Source: Sporothrix humicola
Lineage: Eukaryota; Ascomycota; Sordariomycetes; Ophiostomatales; Ophiostomataceae
Assembly (NCBI GenBank): GCA_021396245.1
Contig: WNYE01000111.1
Span: 1-64,000 of the forward strand
Length of the DNA stretch: 64,000 nucleotides
Direction: 5' to 3'
The notes beneath the pieces are model-generated. The model had not been told where the DNA came from, did no database searches, and worked only from the letters and a program-made list of their open reading frames with translations. Below are positions 1 to 10,266 of this stretch, in pieces (position 1 is the stretch's first letter; every line of letters begins with the position of its first letter). Both the position numbers and the translations under genes were made by a program.

Positions 1-73
1 TTTTTTTTTTTTAAAATTTTTTTTTTATTTTTTTTTTTTTTTTGTGTTTTTTTTTTTTGGGTTTTTTTTTTTT

Positions 74-114
<41 letters not shown>
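1..114. repeat. T-rich low-complexity tract
   Basis: Almost pure T with isolated G, A and C interruptions. It is not a TTAGGG-type telomere. It could be a genuine homopolymer-rich promoter tract or poor sequence near a contig end. No gene is visible in it. Confidence 0.9.
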
Positions 115-317
115 CGTGATTTTGAACTTACCCCTCTCCCATCTTCCAGTCGTTTGTCTCCATTCTTCTCCATTTGTTCCCTTTGTTTACTATACTCTCG
201 TTCAGTAGACGGAGGTTACTCGTTCCGCATCTCGTCTGGCTTTTTCTCCTGAAACTGCCTAGATCCCATCATCCCATACACACAACACCCTCGTTTAGCA
301 GTGCATCATAGCCATCG

Positions 318-2826
318 ATGGGGACGCCATCAAACCAGCGCTTCCTGCTGGGCGCCATCTTCTTGCTCGTGATCATCTGGACGGGCGCACACTTCCACCA
401 ACGCATCGTACCCGAGCACTTGCGGCCATGGGACCGTTTGGGTAGCCACGGTAACAGTAGCGGTAGCAGTAGCAGTAGCAGTAGCACCCCACCAGCAGAG
501 CAGAACATCCCCGCGGCCTCGGCAAAGGACAACTTTGAGTTCTCCATCAAGCCGATTGCGTACGTCTTCCCGCAGTTCCACCCGATCCCCGAAAACGACA
601 AGAACTGGGGCGTCAACTTTACGGAATGGGACAACGTCAAGAAGGTGACGCACAACAACTTTGGGCTGGAGACACTGCGGCCGACCGAGGAGGTGGGCTA
701 CTACAACCTGCTGGACTACAATGTGCGCGCGCGCTACGGCCAGCAGATCCGCGACATGGGATTCTACGGCATCGCGTACCACCACTACTGGTTTTCCCAC
801 CCGACCATGGAAAAGGTGCCCCAGGCCATCCTGGCCGACGGGCAGCCGGACGTGCCGTTCCTGCTCAGCTGGGCCAACGAGCCCTGGAAGGTCACGTGGG
901 AAGGCCAGGAGCAAAACAAGCTGCTGCAGGCGCAGGAGTACGGCGGCCTGGCCGACTGGCGCGAGCACTTTGACTGGCTGCTGCCGTTCTTCCAGCACCC
1001 GCTGTACATCCGGGTCAACGGCAAGCCGCAGTTCATGATCTACAAGCCGCGCAGCCTCGGCGAGACGGGCATCCACATGTTTGCCGCCTTCCGGCGCTGG
1101 GCCGTCGAGGCCGGCCTGCCCGGACTTGACATCATCGAGACACGTGGGCAGCCCGAGAGCGGCAACAACCGCGGCCTGTCCGACGCCATGAGCGAGTTTC
1201 TGTGGCAGTCGTACGGCATCGACGGCGCCGGCTGGGCCCAGAACAACCGCGTCAGCAAGGTCTACCACCGCGGCGTCACGGTCACCTGGGACAACACGCC
1301 GCGGTACGGCATGCGTGGCAGCGTCAACATCTTTGCCCACCCGTCCCTGTGGAAGAGTAAGTTTCAGTCTGTCCTCGCTTCGCTCGCTTTTTTCGTCTGT
1401 CCTCGCTTCGCTCGCTTTTTCAACTCTATCCATGTTTGTTTGCCACATCACCGCTTCGCTCGAATGCTAATCGCTAACCATTCTCTGCTTGTCTAGACCA
1501 AGTGCTGGAAGTCATCCGCCGCATGAAACTCGAGCCCAACCCGCGCGGCGAGGAGAACTTTCTCTTTGTCAATGCCCTCAACGAGTGGGGCGAGGGCAAC
1601 GTGCTCGAGCCGTCGGTGCAGTGGGGCGACAGCTATCTCCGCGCGGCCCGTGCCTTGATGGACGACGAAAAGACGCAGCTGCGGTGGCGCGACGAGGTCA
1701 TCGACGCCGGCCTCAAGATGGCGACCGACACGCAAAAAGCGGCCGACGCGGGCACGCCCGTTGACGTCTGCGTGGTCGTGCCCATGCGGACGTGCACGCC
1801 GCGCTTCAGCGAGCCCAACACGGCGGCCGAGCTGTTTGACTCGCTCATTGCGCAGACCAACCCGCACTGGCGCGCCGTGGCGTTCCGCGCGTCGCCCCAG
1901 GCCGCGGCGGGCAGGGCCGGTGTCTGCGAGAAGCTCGTCCTAGACACGTTCGACCCGCGCATCGTCTACGCCGGCGACAGCGCGGTGCCCAACGACGTGC
2001 TGCAGCAGGACGAGTTTGGCGAGCGCAGCCTGTTCTCGACGCAGCACATCCTCAGCCACCTCGACGAGATCAGCCCGGCCTGCGCCGGCGCGCGCTACCT
2101 GCTGGTGGCTAGCGAGGACGCGACATACGACCCGGCGGCCCTGGACCTGGACCTCGTCCAGACCAACGGCACCGCCGCCCTGGCCATGAGCGGCAGCAGC
2201 CCGGACATTGTCGGCCTGCACTACATGACGCCGCGCACGCTGGCCACCGCGCTCGGCTCCTCCGCCACACCCGCTGCCTGGGACCGCCACTGTGCGCGCC
2301 TCAACGACGACTCCGAGTCCGAGGACGTTGACCTTTGCGCCGCCGCCCAGCCGGACACGCACGCCGCCGACCTCCTTCTCGGCGCCACCCTGCTCAACCT
2401 GCCCAAGCTCAAGCCGCTGCTGCTCTCCGAGAACCTGTTTGCCGCCGCCAACGCGTCGTCCACCCCCGACCACGCCATCCTCGACAAACTGCACAAAGAG
2501 GCCGGTTGGTCCTGGGCCGCGTCCACGCACAGCAGGACCAAGACCAAGACCAAGACCGAGACCAAGACCGCCTGCGACCTTGTCGGCGCCCGCACCTACA
2601 AGTCGTGTGCCCGCACCGGCCGCATCTGGCTGGACATGCCGTCGTCGCAGACCACGTACGCCTCCGAGTGCCTGGCCTCAACAGCATCACCAAGCAGCAC
2701 GGCTGGCTCCTCGACCAGTGGGACATGGAGGCCTGGCGGGCCAACCCGTTCTGTCTGCGCCTCTCGCAGGCGCGCTACGGCGAGTTGTTTGCCGCTGCAG
2801 CCGCATCGAATGCAGGGCAATCGTGA
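318..2826 (+). CDS. WbsX-type (GH99-like) glycan-processing enzyme, type II membrane protein; 3' frame break
   Basis: Exon 1 is 318-1356, intron 1357-1496 (140 nt, GTAAGT...TAG), exon 2 1497-2826. Corrected length is about 789 residues. Residues 9-25 form one hydrophobic anchor, followed by a Ser/Gly linker, so the catalytic part should face the Golgi/ER lumen. From about residue 75 the Glyco_tran_WbsX signature is clear (YVFPQFHPIPEND, NFTEWDNV, FLLSWANEPW, NALNEWGEGN). The second half (from about residue 430) resembles the GT2-like domain of fungal homologues. The frame that is open from 1497 loses the conserved tail near 2,663-2,670, and the ending (SITKQHGWLLDQW to the stop at 2,824) is read one base earlier. 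No plausible intron bridges this, so a single missing base in a short C run is the simplest reading. Substrate is unknown; the WbsX domain is also found in bacterial O-antigen clusters. Confidence 0.8.
458..486 (+). repeat. AGTAGC microsatellite in coding sequence
   Basis: Tandem AGTAGC-type hexamers encode the Ser-rich linker just after the membrane anchor of the WbsX-type enzyme. Copy number could vary without breaking the frame because the unit is a multiple of three. Confidence 0.85.
2534..2570 (+). repeat. AAGACC hexamer repeat in coding sequence
   Basis: About six AAGACC/GAGACC units encode a Lys/Glu-Thr dipeptide run in the C-terminal half of the WbsX-type enzyme, about 100 nt before its frame break. 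Confidence 0.85.
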
Positions 2827-3961
2827 AGGGGTGCTCGGGAGGGAGAAACATTTCAGTCCTATCTCGGTCTCAATGTCAGTATATTTAGTAGTGAAGCTGG
2901 GAACCGAACAAGACAACAAACTTACATAAACAACTTGCCCCAGTGCCAAAACCCTAGAAAAACCTAAACGTCTTTGACCAACATGCCGCTGAGTCCAAGG
3001 CTGGATGCTCAAAGTGATAAGAGAGGGTGGTGAAAGTGGCTGTACGGCAGAAATTTTTATCAAAGCCGCAGTCAACTAATATTGGAAGATGTGAACATGA
3101 TCTTTTGCACATTCAAAGGATAGTATCCATGACCCAGCCCAGTCAATGCTAGGATGGCTACCATTGGATCGTGAGTTATGAAAGTGTGATGATTAAAGAA
3201 AAAGACAAAAGACCTTTGAGGGGCGATGGGTGCTCTATTTATACCTGGGCAGATAGGCGCCTGGTTCCGGTGTGGAAGGGGGCTGCAAACGACAAATCAC
3301 TGCTCCCTATTCACATGTCAAAAATACGTCACAGCTCCGTCTGCGTGCTGGTGTACGATAATTATCACCTGTTTGCAAGTGAGATTGTTCGTGAGGAGAT
3401 GGATATCTGACAAGTGTTATCATGGGATTCCTATGTCAGCTTGACCAGATAATAGACTGCGATGAAAGTATACCGCTACGTCACGATGCAATTGATATAA
3501 TCTTGGGATTGTTATCACTGGCAGTGATTTTTCATCTGCGATAAAATTTATGAGATTAACGTCACGGTGAACTTAGACCTTCTGTTTATTTATATAGTAG
3601 CTCGCAAACCCTGTACACTGAGCAAGCTTGTACGACGGGCCGCGCTCTTCGCCGTAAAGGTTCCGTAAGCTCCACTACTTCGGCGAAGGCTAGATAAACC
3701 TAAGCGGCCCATATCTTCTCTCCTTTTTCCTCCTATCATGCGTCGATATGGAGGCCATATCAAAATGCCAGCAGCACAAGTAGCACATACACAGGAGCGC
3801 AATACAAAAACTGACCATGTTATCGACGGCAAGATAGATTCCAGAGAGGACGGGATAAACCGGTAGGGTGTCTTTATCGACAAGCATATTTCTGTATTGT
3901 CACATCATTTCGTCTTTATATTAGCATTGCATGTTATCCTTCGTATTCTTATAGGCTATAC
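2827..3961. other. Intergenic, no gene seen
   Basis: More AT-rich than the flanks. Short open frames lack coding bias and recognisable domains. It lies between two convergent 3' ends. Confidence 0.6.
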
Positions 3962-4957
3962 TTAGTATCCAAATCCCCTGGCAATATCGTCCCACGTGTC
4001 CCAGCAGGTCGGCTCCTCGAGAAAGAGCGGTATGTAGTCATACAGCCATTCCCCGTGAACATCGGCCGTGTATGCGGCCTTGCAGAACTCCCAGTAGGCC
4101 GGATACCAGCCCGACTGCCGCCAGTCGATAATCGCATTGATTTTACAAGACGACCCGTTGGACTTGTCCGACTCGTCCGACACCATGATGTTGCTTGGGT
4201 GTAGATCGGCATGTGTAAAGACGACGTCCCAGTCGTCCGGCATCGCGTCCCGATAAGGATCCGGAATCTCGGAAATTTCCATGCCCGGAAAGTTATGCCG
4301 CAGGGGCGTCTTCATTGTGATCGACAGCCAGTCGTGGAATTCCGCCACAGACGCAAAGGGCCCTGCTGGCGGACGGTTTTCGTTGGTGAATACAATGTCG
4401 CCGAGAGGCTCACGGTTGATGTGGCCAAGAAAGAACTCGCCCGGCGCATGCCGCAACGTGCGGAGCTCCAAGATCAGCAAGCGGAGTTGCTCACAAACAT
4501 CGAGCCGCGCAGCTCGGTCGAGCGTGTCCCACCGCTGCTCCAAAGTCACGCTGTGCGGAACCAGCTCCATGTAGATAAACACTTGCCCGTTGTCATGTGT
4601 CCAGCCGTACACCTCTGGGACAGGCACCGCAGGCAAGACGCGCTTCAGCGCCCAGAGACACTGGCCCTCTGCGACGGTTACGCAAGGCGCGGTCCCGAGT
4701 TTTACAATCAAACCGAGCTCTTCGTACCGGACGGGCCGCGGGGCAAATCGCTCGCGGAGATGCCACTCGGGATCTTGCACCGCGCCCCGCGCTCGAACAT
4801 CCGCCGGGGACGGCAGCTCGGCCCCCGGGCCATTGCGCGAGAAGAATGAAGACTCGTGAAACGTTGCCGACTCTGCTAGGGGGAGTGTTTGAGTCGAGAT
4901 CGTAGGGGGCGGGGTAATTGACGTGGAACCCGTGGAAGAAGGATGATCTGTTGACAT
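3962..4957 (-). CDS. Aminoglycoside phosphotransferase (APH)-fold kinase
   Basis: Single exon, 331 residues, ATG at 4957. The N-terminal 40 residues are Ser/Thr/Pro-rich and probably disordered. The kinase-like core shows a beta-strand lysine (K86 in GLIVKLG), a hinge-like YMELVPH near 129-135, the catalytic-loop signature THADLHPSN (D251, N256) and the metal-binding IIDWRQSGWYP (D278). These are the expected APH/choline-kinase-like active-site residues and all are present. Fungi carry many APH-fold proteins of unknown substrate, so antibiotic resistance is not implied; a small-molecule kinase or regulator is more likely. Length and motif order are normal for the family. Confidence 0.85.
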   Translation of the reverse strand: MSTDHPSSTGSTSITPPPTISTQTLPLAESATFHESSFFSRNGPGAELPSPADVRARGAVQDPEWHLRERFAPRPVRYEELGLIVKLGTAPCVTVAEGQCLWALKRVLPAVPVPEVYGWTHDNGQVFIYMELVPHSVTLEQRWDTLDRAARLDVCEQLRLLILELRTLRHAPGEFFLGHINREPLGDIVFTNENRPPAGPFASVAEFHDWLSITMKTPLRHNFPGMEISEIPDPYRDAMPDDWDVVFTHADLHPSNIMVSDESDKSNGSSCKINAIIDWRQSGWYPAYWEFCKAAYTADVHGEWLYDYIPLFLEEPTCWDTWDDIARGFGY

Positions 4958-5810
4958 GATATGTTAAAGTGCAAAGTGCAAATGGGCGCTACATGCTCAG
5001 ATTGGATAAAGTAACGATGTAGCAAGGATTGGGGAAGATTTGGAAAAGTAAACAGGGATGGAAATATGTAATCGTGCCACGCCCCACCTTTTCCAGTGCA
5101 CGGCGGGGAACAATACAAGTGGTGGGGTATTTTTGCAGCCTAGCACAGGGATGGCCAACGAGATGTTATGGTTTCTAGTCCCGTACCTACAAGAGATCCG
5201 AGCGCATGAAGCTGCCGGCTAAATCACCTAAATTTGAAAGAGTAGATGGATCACAAAGAGAGGGTAATAGCGAAGCTATTCGAGAAGTCAGGAAACTGTA
5301 AATTTTAATGGCTATTGCTTGTTATATTCATGTTGTTAAAATACTCATTTTAATCAGGGCTAAGGGTGGCTTAAAACAATACAGCTCTGGCCTAAGGAGG
5401 CCACTCCAGTTACACCACAACGTTCGTACAATGATTCTGCTTCTGTTGATTTTCCCATAAAGGAGAACTTCTTTACCGCACTCCATTCCCTTCCAGTAGT
5501 CTGAGGCGATGAATGAAACGCAATGTACTATGGCGGATAGTCAGTCTTCACGCAGGCTTAAGGCTGGCTTGACATGGAGACGCGCAAGCCCTGTCCTTGA
5601 TCGTGTGTTGGCTTAAACCATGCACCCTGTGGAAGACGTCTCGACAGTGCCGCGTCCGTCTTGACAACCCTCCGCCAAACTCTGCGAGGGGCTTATGCTT
5701 TCCACTGCAACGTCACATGTTTGAGCATTTCATGTTCTTATTCGCTTTTGTTGACCGTTTCGGTTGTGTATCGGGATACATTCAATGTGTTTCTGGACCA
5801 CGTCTGGTTC

Positions 5811-5857
<47 letters not shown>

Positions 5858-6051
5858 AGACTAGTTTATCATTCACTATCTGTTATGTGTCTCGTCGTAG
5901 AGCTTTCCAAGTTCTGAAATGCAGTATGAAATCCATTCGCTTCTTCGCTTCCTATTACACTCACAACAAAGCCAATACGACCAGCTCGAACCATCCATGT
6001 GTATCTCCCTGTCATCTCCTGTCGTCTCCTGTAGTCTTAGTCTCCCCCGTG
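4958..6051. other. Intergenic with a long T tract
   Basis: Promoter side of the APH-fold kinase plus the 3' flank of the next minus-strand gene. Apart from the 42-nt T tract at 5,815 I see nothing structured and no gene. Confidence 0.6.
5815..5856 (-). repeat. T42 homopolymer (A42 on the minus strand)
   Basis: An uninterrupted run of 42 T. In the sense orientation of the minus-strand gene ending at 6,052 it is an A42 tract about 195 nt after the stop codon, in the position of a poly(A) tail of a retroposed transcript. Confidence 0.95.
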
Positions 6052-9000
6052 CTAGGCCCCGACCGTCCTTCGCGTAAAGATACTGCGTGGGGTTTGGATT
6101 TGGCTTGGAGAATCGACGCCCACCCATATGTTGCCCGTCGATACATGCCAGGGCCACCCAAGCATGTCGTCAAACTCCGAGTACCACCAGCAGACAGACT
6201 TGAGGTCTGCATAGTGCACAGCGAGGTCGTGCTCGCCCCGGACATGGTTGCCGACCACAATGTCGGAGACGTACCGTCCGCTGCCTCGGGCGCGGCTCCA
6301 TCGGCCAGCATGCTCTTCGCCTGTGTCCCCACACAAATGGTCAAATTCGTTGCCCTCGCAGTCGGCGCCACAAATGGACGGGCGCTGTGCAAACTGGAAC
6401 GTCACGTGGTCGCGCCACGGGGGCCCGCGGAGATCGGCATGAATCACGGTCGTGTACGTTGTCTGGCCCTCGCGGTCGTAATTGTCGTTGTCCGGGTACT
6501 CGGGGTGGCCGCTGCGGGCAACCGGAACCCATCGGCCGAGCGTTGACATGCGGCCGTTGTCAAAGTGCAGGCACACGCCGAGGCAGCGCTGTCCACCCGG
6601 CCATTTTTGGCAGAGTACTTGGATCTTCGTGACCAGGGCCGGGCCGTCTGCAATGTCATATTCCGAGGCGCTATCAAGGGGCGACCAGGTGTGGGAGATC
6701 TCGCGGCTGGCCAGCGCCCCGTACCAGTGCGGTATGGGATAGCGCAGATTAAAGGAATGTGCTATGGGGTGACGGTCGAGCATTTTCTCGTCCTTGTCCT
6801 CGTCGTCAATCACAGTACGCCCGGTGTGCACGCCAATGCTCACCCAGCTGCACGCCACGGCCGTGGCCCGGTCGAAGAAGATGCCTTGCAGGTATTTCCG
6901 TGTGCCTGGTGCCCCTGTTGTGTCTCCCGCATTTTGCGGGTTTTTCGTGTCTACCAATATGCGCGCCACGTGTGAGCCGTCCGCCACGCTGTGGTATTCG
7001 CTGTAGCTGCCAAAGACTTTCTGTCGACCTGTGCTCGTCCACATCTGGAGGTACGGCGGGTGCCGGGCCCGACCCGGGTTAAGTGCCGCCTTTCTGACCA
7101 AGAGGCAGACAAACACGATGCGCTCGCGGGGCAGGAGCTCAAAGTGCTTCGGCACGCCGCAGCGACGGCCACAGCCGATGTGGCGGTGCTTCTGGGCACC
7201 CCCGAAATGGGCCGTCATCCCCACAATGCCCTTGATGTTGACGGTGTGGCCGCAGTAGACGGTGATGCCGGTTGCGTACTGGCCATTGAGCGTGAGAGGC
7301 AGGTACTGGTTCATTTCAGACGCCGGTAGGTGCGGAGGCCGGCCGGAGCAGCTTTTATAGGACGAGGTGGGAAACGGTGAGAATCTGTGCTCCTCGGACA
7401 GCCTTGTGTCTGTTCTTGTGAGTGCGGCGGCGGTGGCGGGCTTGCCTGTCTCGTTCCCCATCTCGTTCGTCGTGTATGTGTCCTTCTTCCTCCCATACTC
7501 CTCCTTGAGTGCGGCCTCTTTCCTTCTCTCCTCCTCCCAGTCGACGTTCCAGAGATTCGACTTGGGCCAGATGATTTTGTACAGCACTAGGTTGTAGACG
7601 CAGGCGTAGTCTGTGCCGTAGTCTGTGCCAATACACACCAGTTTCAATGAGTCGCGGCGGGCATACAGAGCGTATATGTTTATGGACCTTTTGTTGCTGA
7701 CGAAATCCAGCGACTGCACCAGTTGCGTGGGGTTGTGGCTGGGGCCGTGGCCCAGACTCACATGGCCGAGTGGCGGCGACGTCGCCCCGTCTATGTATTT
7801 CAGCGTCAATGCCTGCACGCCGAGTGGGCCGTGGTGGACCTTGGCACCCGTGATGCGTTTCTGGCGGATGGGAATGCTAATAGGAAACTGTGTTGGGTCC
7901 ATCGCACGCTCCACTGCGGTGCGTTTTGGCCGGAACTTCAAGTTGCGGATGTACACGTGGCCAAAGACGCAGATAAGCTGAGCAAAGAGCCGGCCTCTAA
8001 GCGTTCTTTTGGCTCTTTTGGTCTTACAGTTTGCATCTGCATTGTCTGGTCTTGGACCCGGCTGCGGGGCAAGGGTGAGAGCAGGTTCGGTGATGAATGT
8101 CCCCAGGGCCCAGCTCAGGTTCAGCTGCTGGCCTGGCCTCACGCTCTGTGCCAGCATGATTTCCATTTCCATTTTGGCGTCCGTCGCAAGCTGCATGCGC
8201 AGCAGGTCCGCCGTCTCGCGCGCGCGCAGCAGCGAGGCCGCCAGTCCACCGCGGACACGGTTGGCAATCATTCGACTGATTTCCGGGGGTAGCCGGCGCG
8301 ACCCCTCGGCCAGCAGGGTATTCAGGCTGGTCGTGGGCCAATTTTTCATGCTTCTGGTGACTCGCCTTGGCTGAGACTCGAATAGCCATGCTGGTGGCGG
8401 CGTCGGCGGCTTCACCGTGGACAGTGCCTGCTCGTACTCCTCGTCGTCGCATGGGCGGACACTGAAAATTGGGCGGGTCTGCTGCGCAAAGTGGTACAGT
8501 TGCTTAAAGGAGGGTGGATGGGCATCGTTAAATTTGAAGATTTCCCTCATCGTCTGCCAACAACAGGCGTGGACAACGAAAAGCGGAGGGACCGGTCTGT
8601 TACTATCTCCGTCTCCATTTGTGTTTGCCGCTTGACTCCGGACTGGTGGATCGTAAGTATACTCCGGGATGTACGAGATGAATGGGATGTGGGAAGTCCG
8701 GAGATTGTATCGCGTCACCCGAAGATGCAGCGGCACCCGGACTTCTGTTGTAGATGGTGGTTTTGTGTCGTTTCCTGGAACAGGTCCCCATTGGTAGTCC
8801 ATGTTTTCCACTGCCGGCCTCGTGTGGACGACTGGTTCGTTAGTTAGTATTAAGGAGGCAAACAAAAAAGGAACGCTGGTTAGAAAAGTATCGACTGGGG
8901 ATTGGGAGAATAACAATGGGAAAACAAGAGAATATAAAGGCAAGAACGAGAAGGGGGGGGTGGGGGACGGAAAGGAAAGAACCAGGAAGGAAAGAGCAAG

Positions 9001-9278
9001 AGGAAAGAGCAAGAGGAAAGAGCAAGAGGAAAGAGCAAGAGGAAAGAGCAAGAAAGGAAAAAGAACAAAAAAGGAAAGAGCAGCAAAAGAATTGTAACAC
9101 ACAATGACAACTTACATCCGATAACATCAGTTTCCCACTCCTCAGGGGCATTGTTGTCAATGTCTCGCCGCAACGGAGCACCAACGTACTTTGCATAGAC
9201 TGACTGTGGCAAGTTCCTGCGGCACAGGATACAGTACGGCTCCAGGCAAGCGGGTATAGTAGTAGGTATTCTAGCCAT
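6052..9278 (-). CDS. Large F-box-like protein of unknown function
   Basis: Exon 1 is 9278-9116 and exon 2 is 8810-6052, giving 973 residues. The 305-nt intron starts GTAAGT and ends in CAG; phase 1 fits both exons. The start is the ATG at 9278 (MARIPTTIP), which gives a CILC cysteine pair near residues 16-19, a possible half zinc site. Further in, a leucine-rich RRLPPEISRMIANRV stretch resembles an F-box. A basic segment and a Lys/Glu-rich stretch follow (YGRKKDTYTTNEM region). The C-terminal third is rich in Trp, His and Cys and may form a compact domain, but I do not recognise it. The intron stays open in the exon 2 frame, so translation of a retained-intron transcript would add a Leu/Ser/Phe-rich segment. 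An F-box role in SCF ubiquitin ligase recruitment is inference. Confidence 0.7.
8988..9052 (-). repeat. 13-nt minisatellite inside an intron
   Basis: About five copies of a purine-rich 13-mer (AGGAAAGAGCAAG on the plus strand; a CT-rich unit in the transcript) occupy the middle of the 305-nt intron and largely explain its unusual length. Polypyrimidine on the transcript strand may act as an extended polypyrimidine tract. Confidence 0.9.
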
Positions 9279-10266
9279 GGTGACAGAAATGTATGGATCG
9301 TGGGTTGTAGATCGTGGGTGGTGAATCGCGTGTCGAGGATCGTCTGCTGCGTATCGTGGGTTGCTTATCGTGGTGAAAGAAATCTAGAGGATGTCGAGAG
9401 AAAGTTTTAAAGAATTGGAAATGATAATACTATTTTACTTTACGGTAAAGCAACTGATAACAGAAAAAAATGGACAACTAGGAAAAAAAAGTTTCAGTAA
9501 GGCTACATGACTACAAGGCTACCAGTCACGTTCAAGGGCTCAAGGGTGCAAGGGTCTGAGGGTTTGTGGAGAAAATAAACACTAACGGACGGGCCGGAAC
9601 CTTATTTGCACCAAGGGCTTCAGGGTTACGCTAACCTTGGAAAAAGCTAATATATATAAGGCATCCAGTCAAGTGAAATTTGTACATCGGCCGCCAGTAT
9701 ATACAAAGGGGGTTACTAAGAAGGAGAAAAAATCACAACGGAAGAGAAAAAATAGAGTGAGAGTGATGACGAATCGTGGCATACATTTGCAAAGGCGTGG
9801 TTGCCCTTGTATCGTACATCATTGTAGGGGAAGAAATACACGAATTGGTACGTCGCTACTGGCATACTTAGCCACTTAACAGGTTGTTTGACGAAAAGGT
9901 TTCAAAACACTAGACGGAAATGTTGCGAACAATGCCTGGTTATGAAATTGTGGCTTTTGTAGCGGTGAGTTGAGCCACTGCTGACTACACTTACATGGTA
10001 TGCCTCAACATAGTCTTCACTTTTTGCAAATACTAATCGATTATGTAAATGAAATGATAGACACACGATCATACATAATGATGCCCAAACATCATTTAAC
10101 GTAAAACATAAAGTAACCGTGTGCGATATGAATGTGATATTTTACCAGAGTTCGCACAATCGGCCAATCATCTTATTCAATTTTTTGTGGAGATTAAAGA
10201 GAAAAGTGAGGTTTTATGTAAATGAAAACGTATATGCTTTGCTCCCCTGCAACTGTACCTGCCATC
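9279..10266. other. Intergenic, no gene seen
   Basis: Promoter of the F-box-like gene and the 3' flank of the permease gene. It contains purine-rich and A-rich stretches and a few short near-repeats of the ATCGTGG type around 9,297-9,373. No coding bias. Confidence 0.6.

Noticed and set aside
1..114. Possible telomere or chromosome end
   Set aside because: No TTAGGG or variant repeat; only T homopolymer with sporadic interruptions.
330..1451. Long antisense open frame opposite the WbsX-type gene
   Set aside because: Frame shadow produced by C-ending codons of the real gene; no domain, and the plus-strand reading has clear family motifs. Similar shadows opposite the ligase (47,799-48,935) and vps1 (52,268-53,614) were rejected for the same reason.
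3590..3887. Small open frames on the minus strand, possible relic element
   Set aside because: No family similarity, AT-rich context and no terminal repeats found.
3962..4957. Antibiotic-resistance gene
   Set aside because: The APH fold is widespread in fungi with non-antibiotic substrates; nothing in the context points to resistance.
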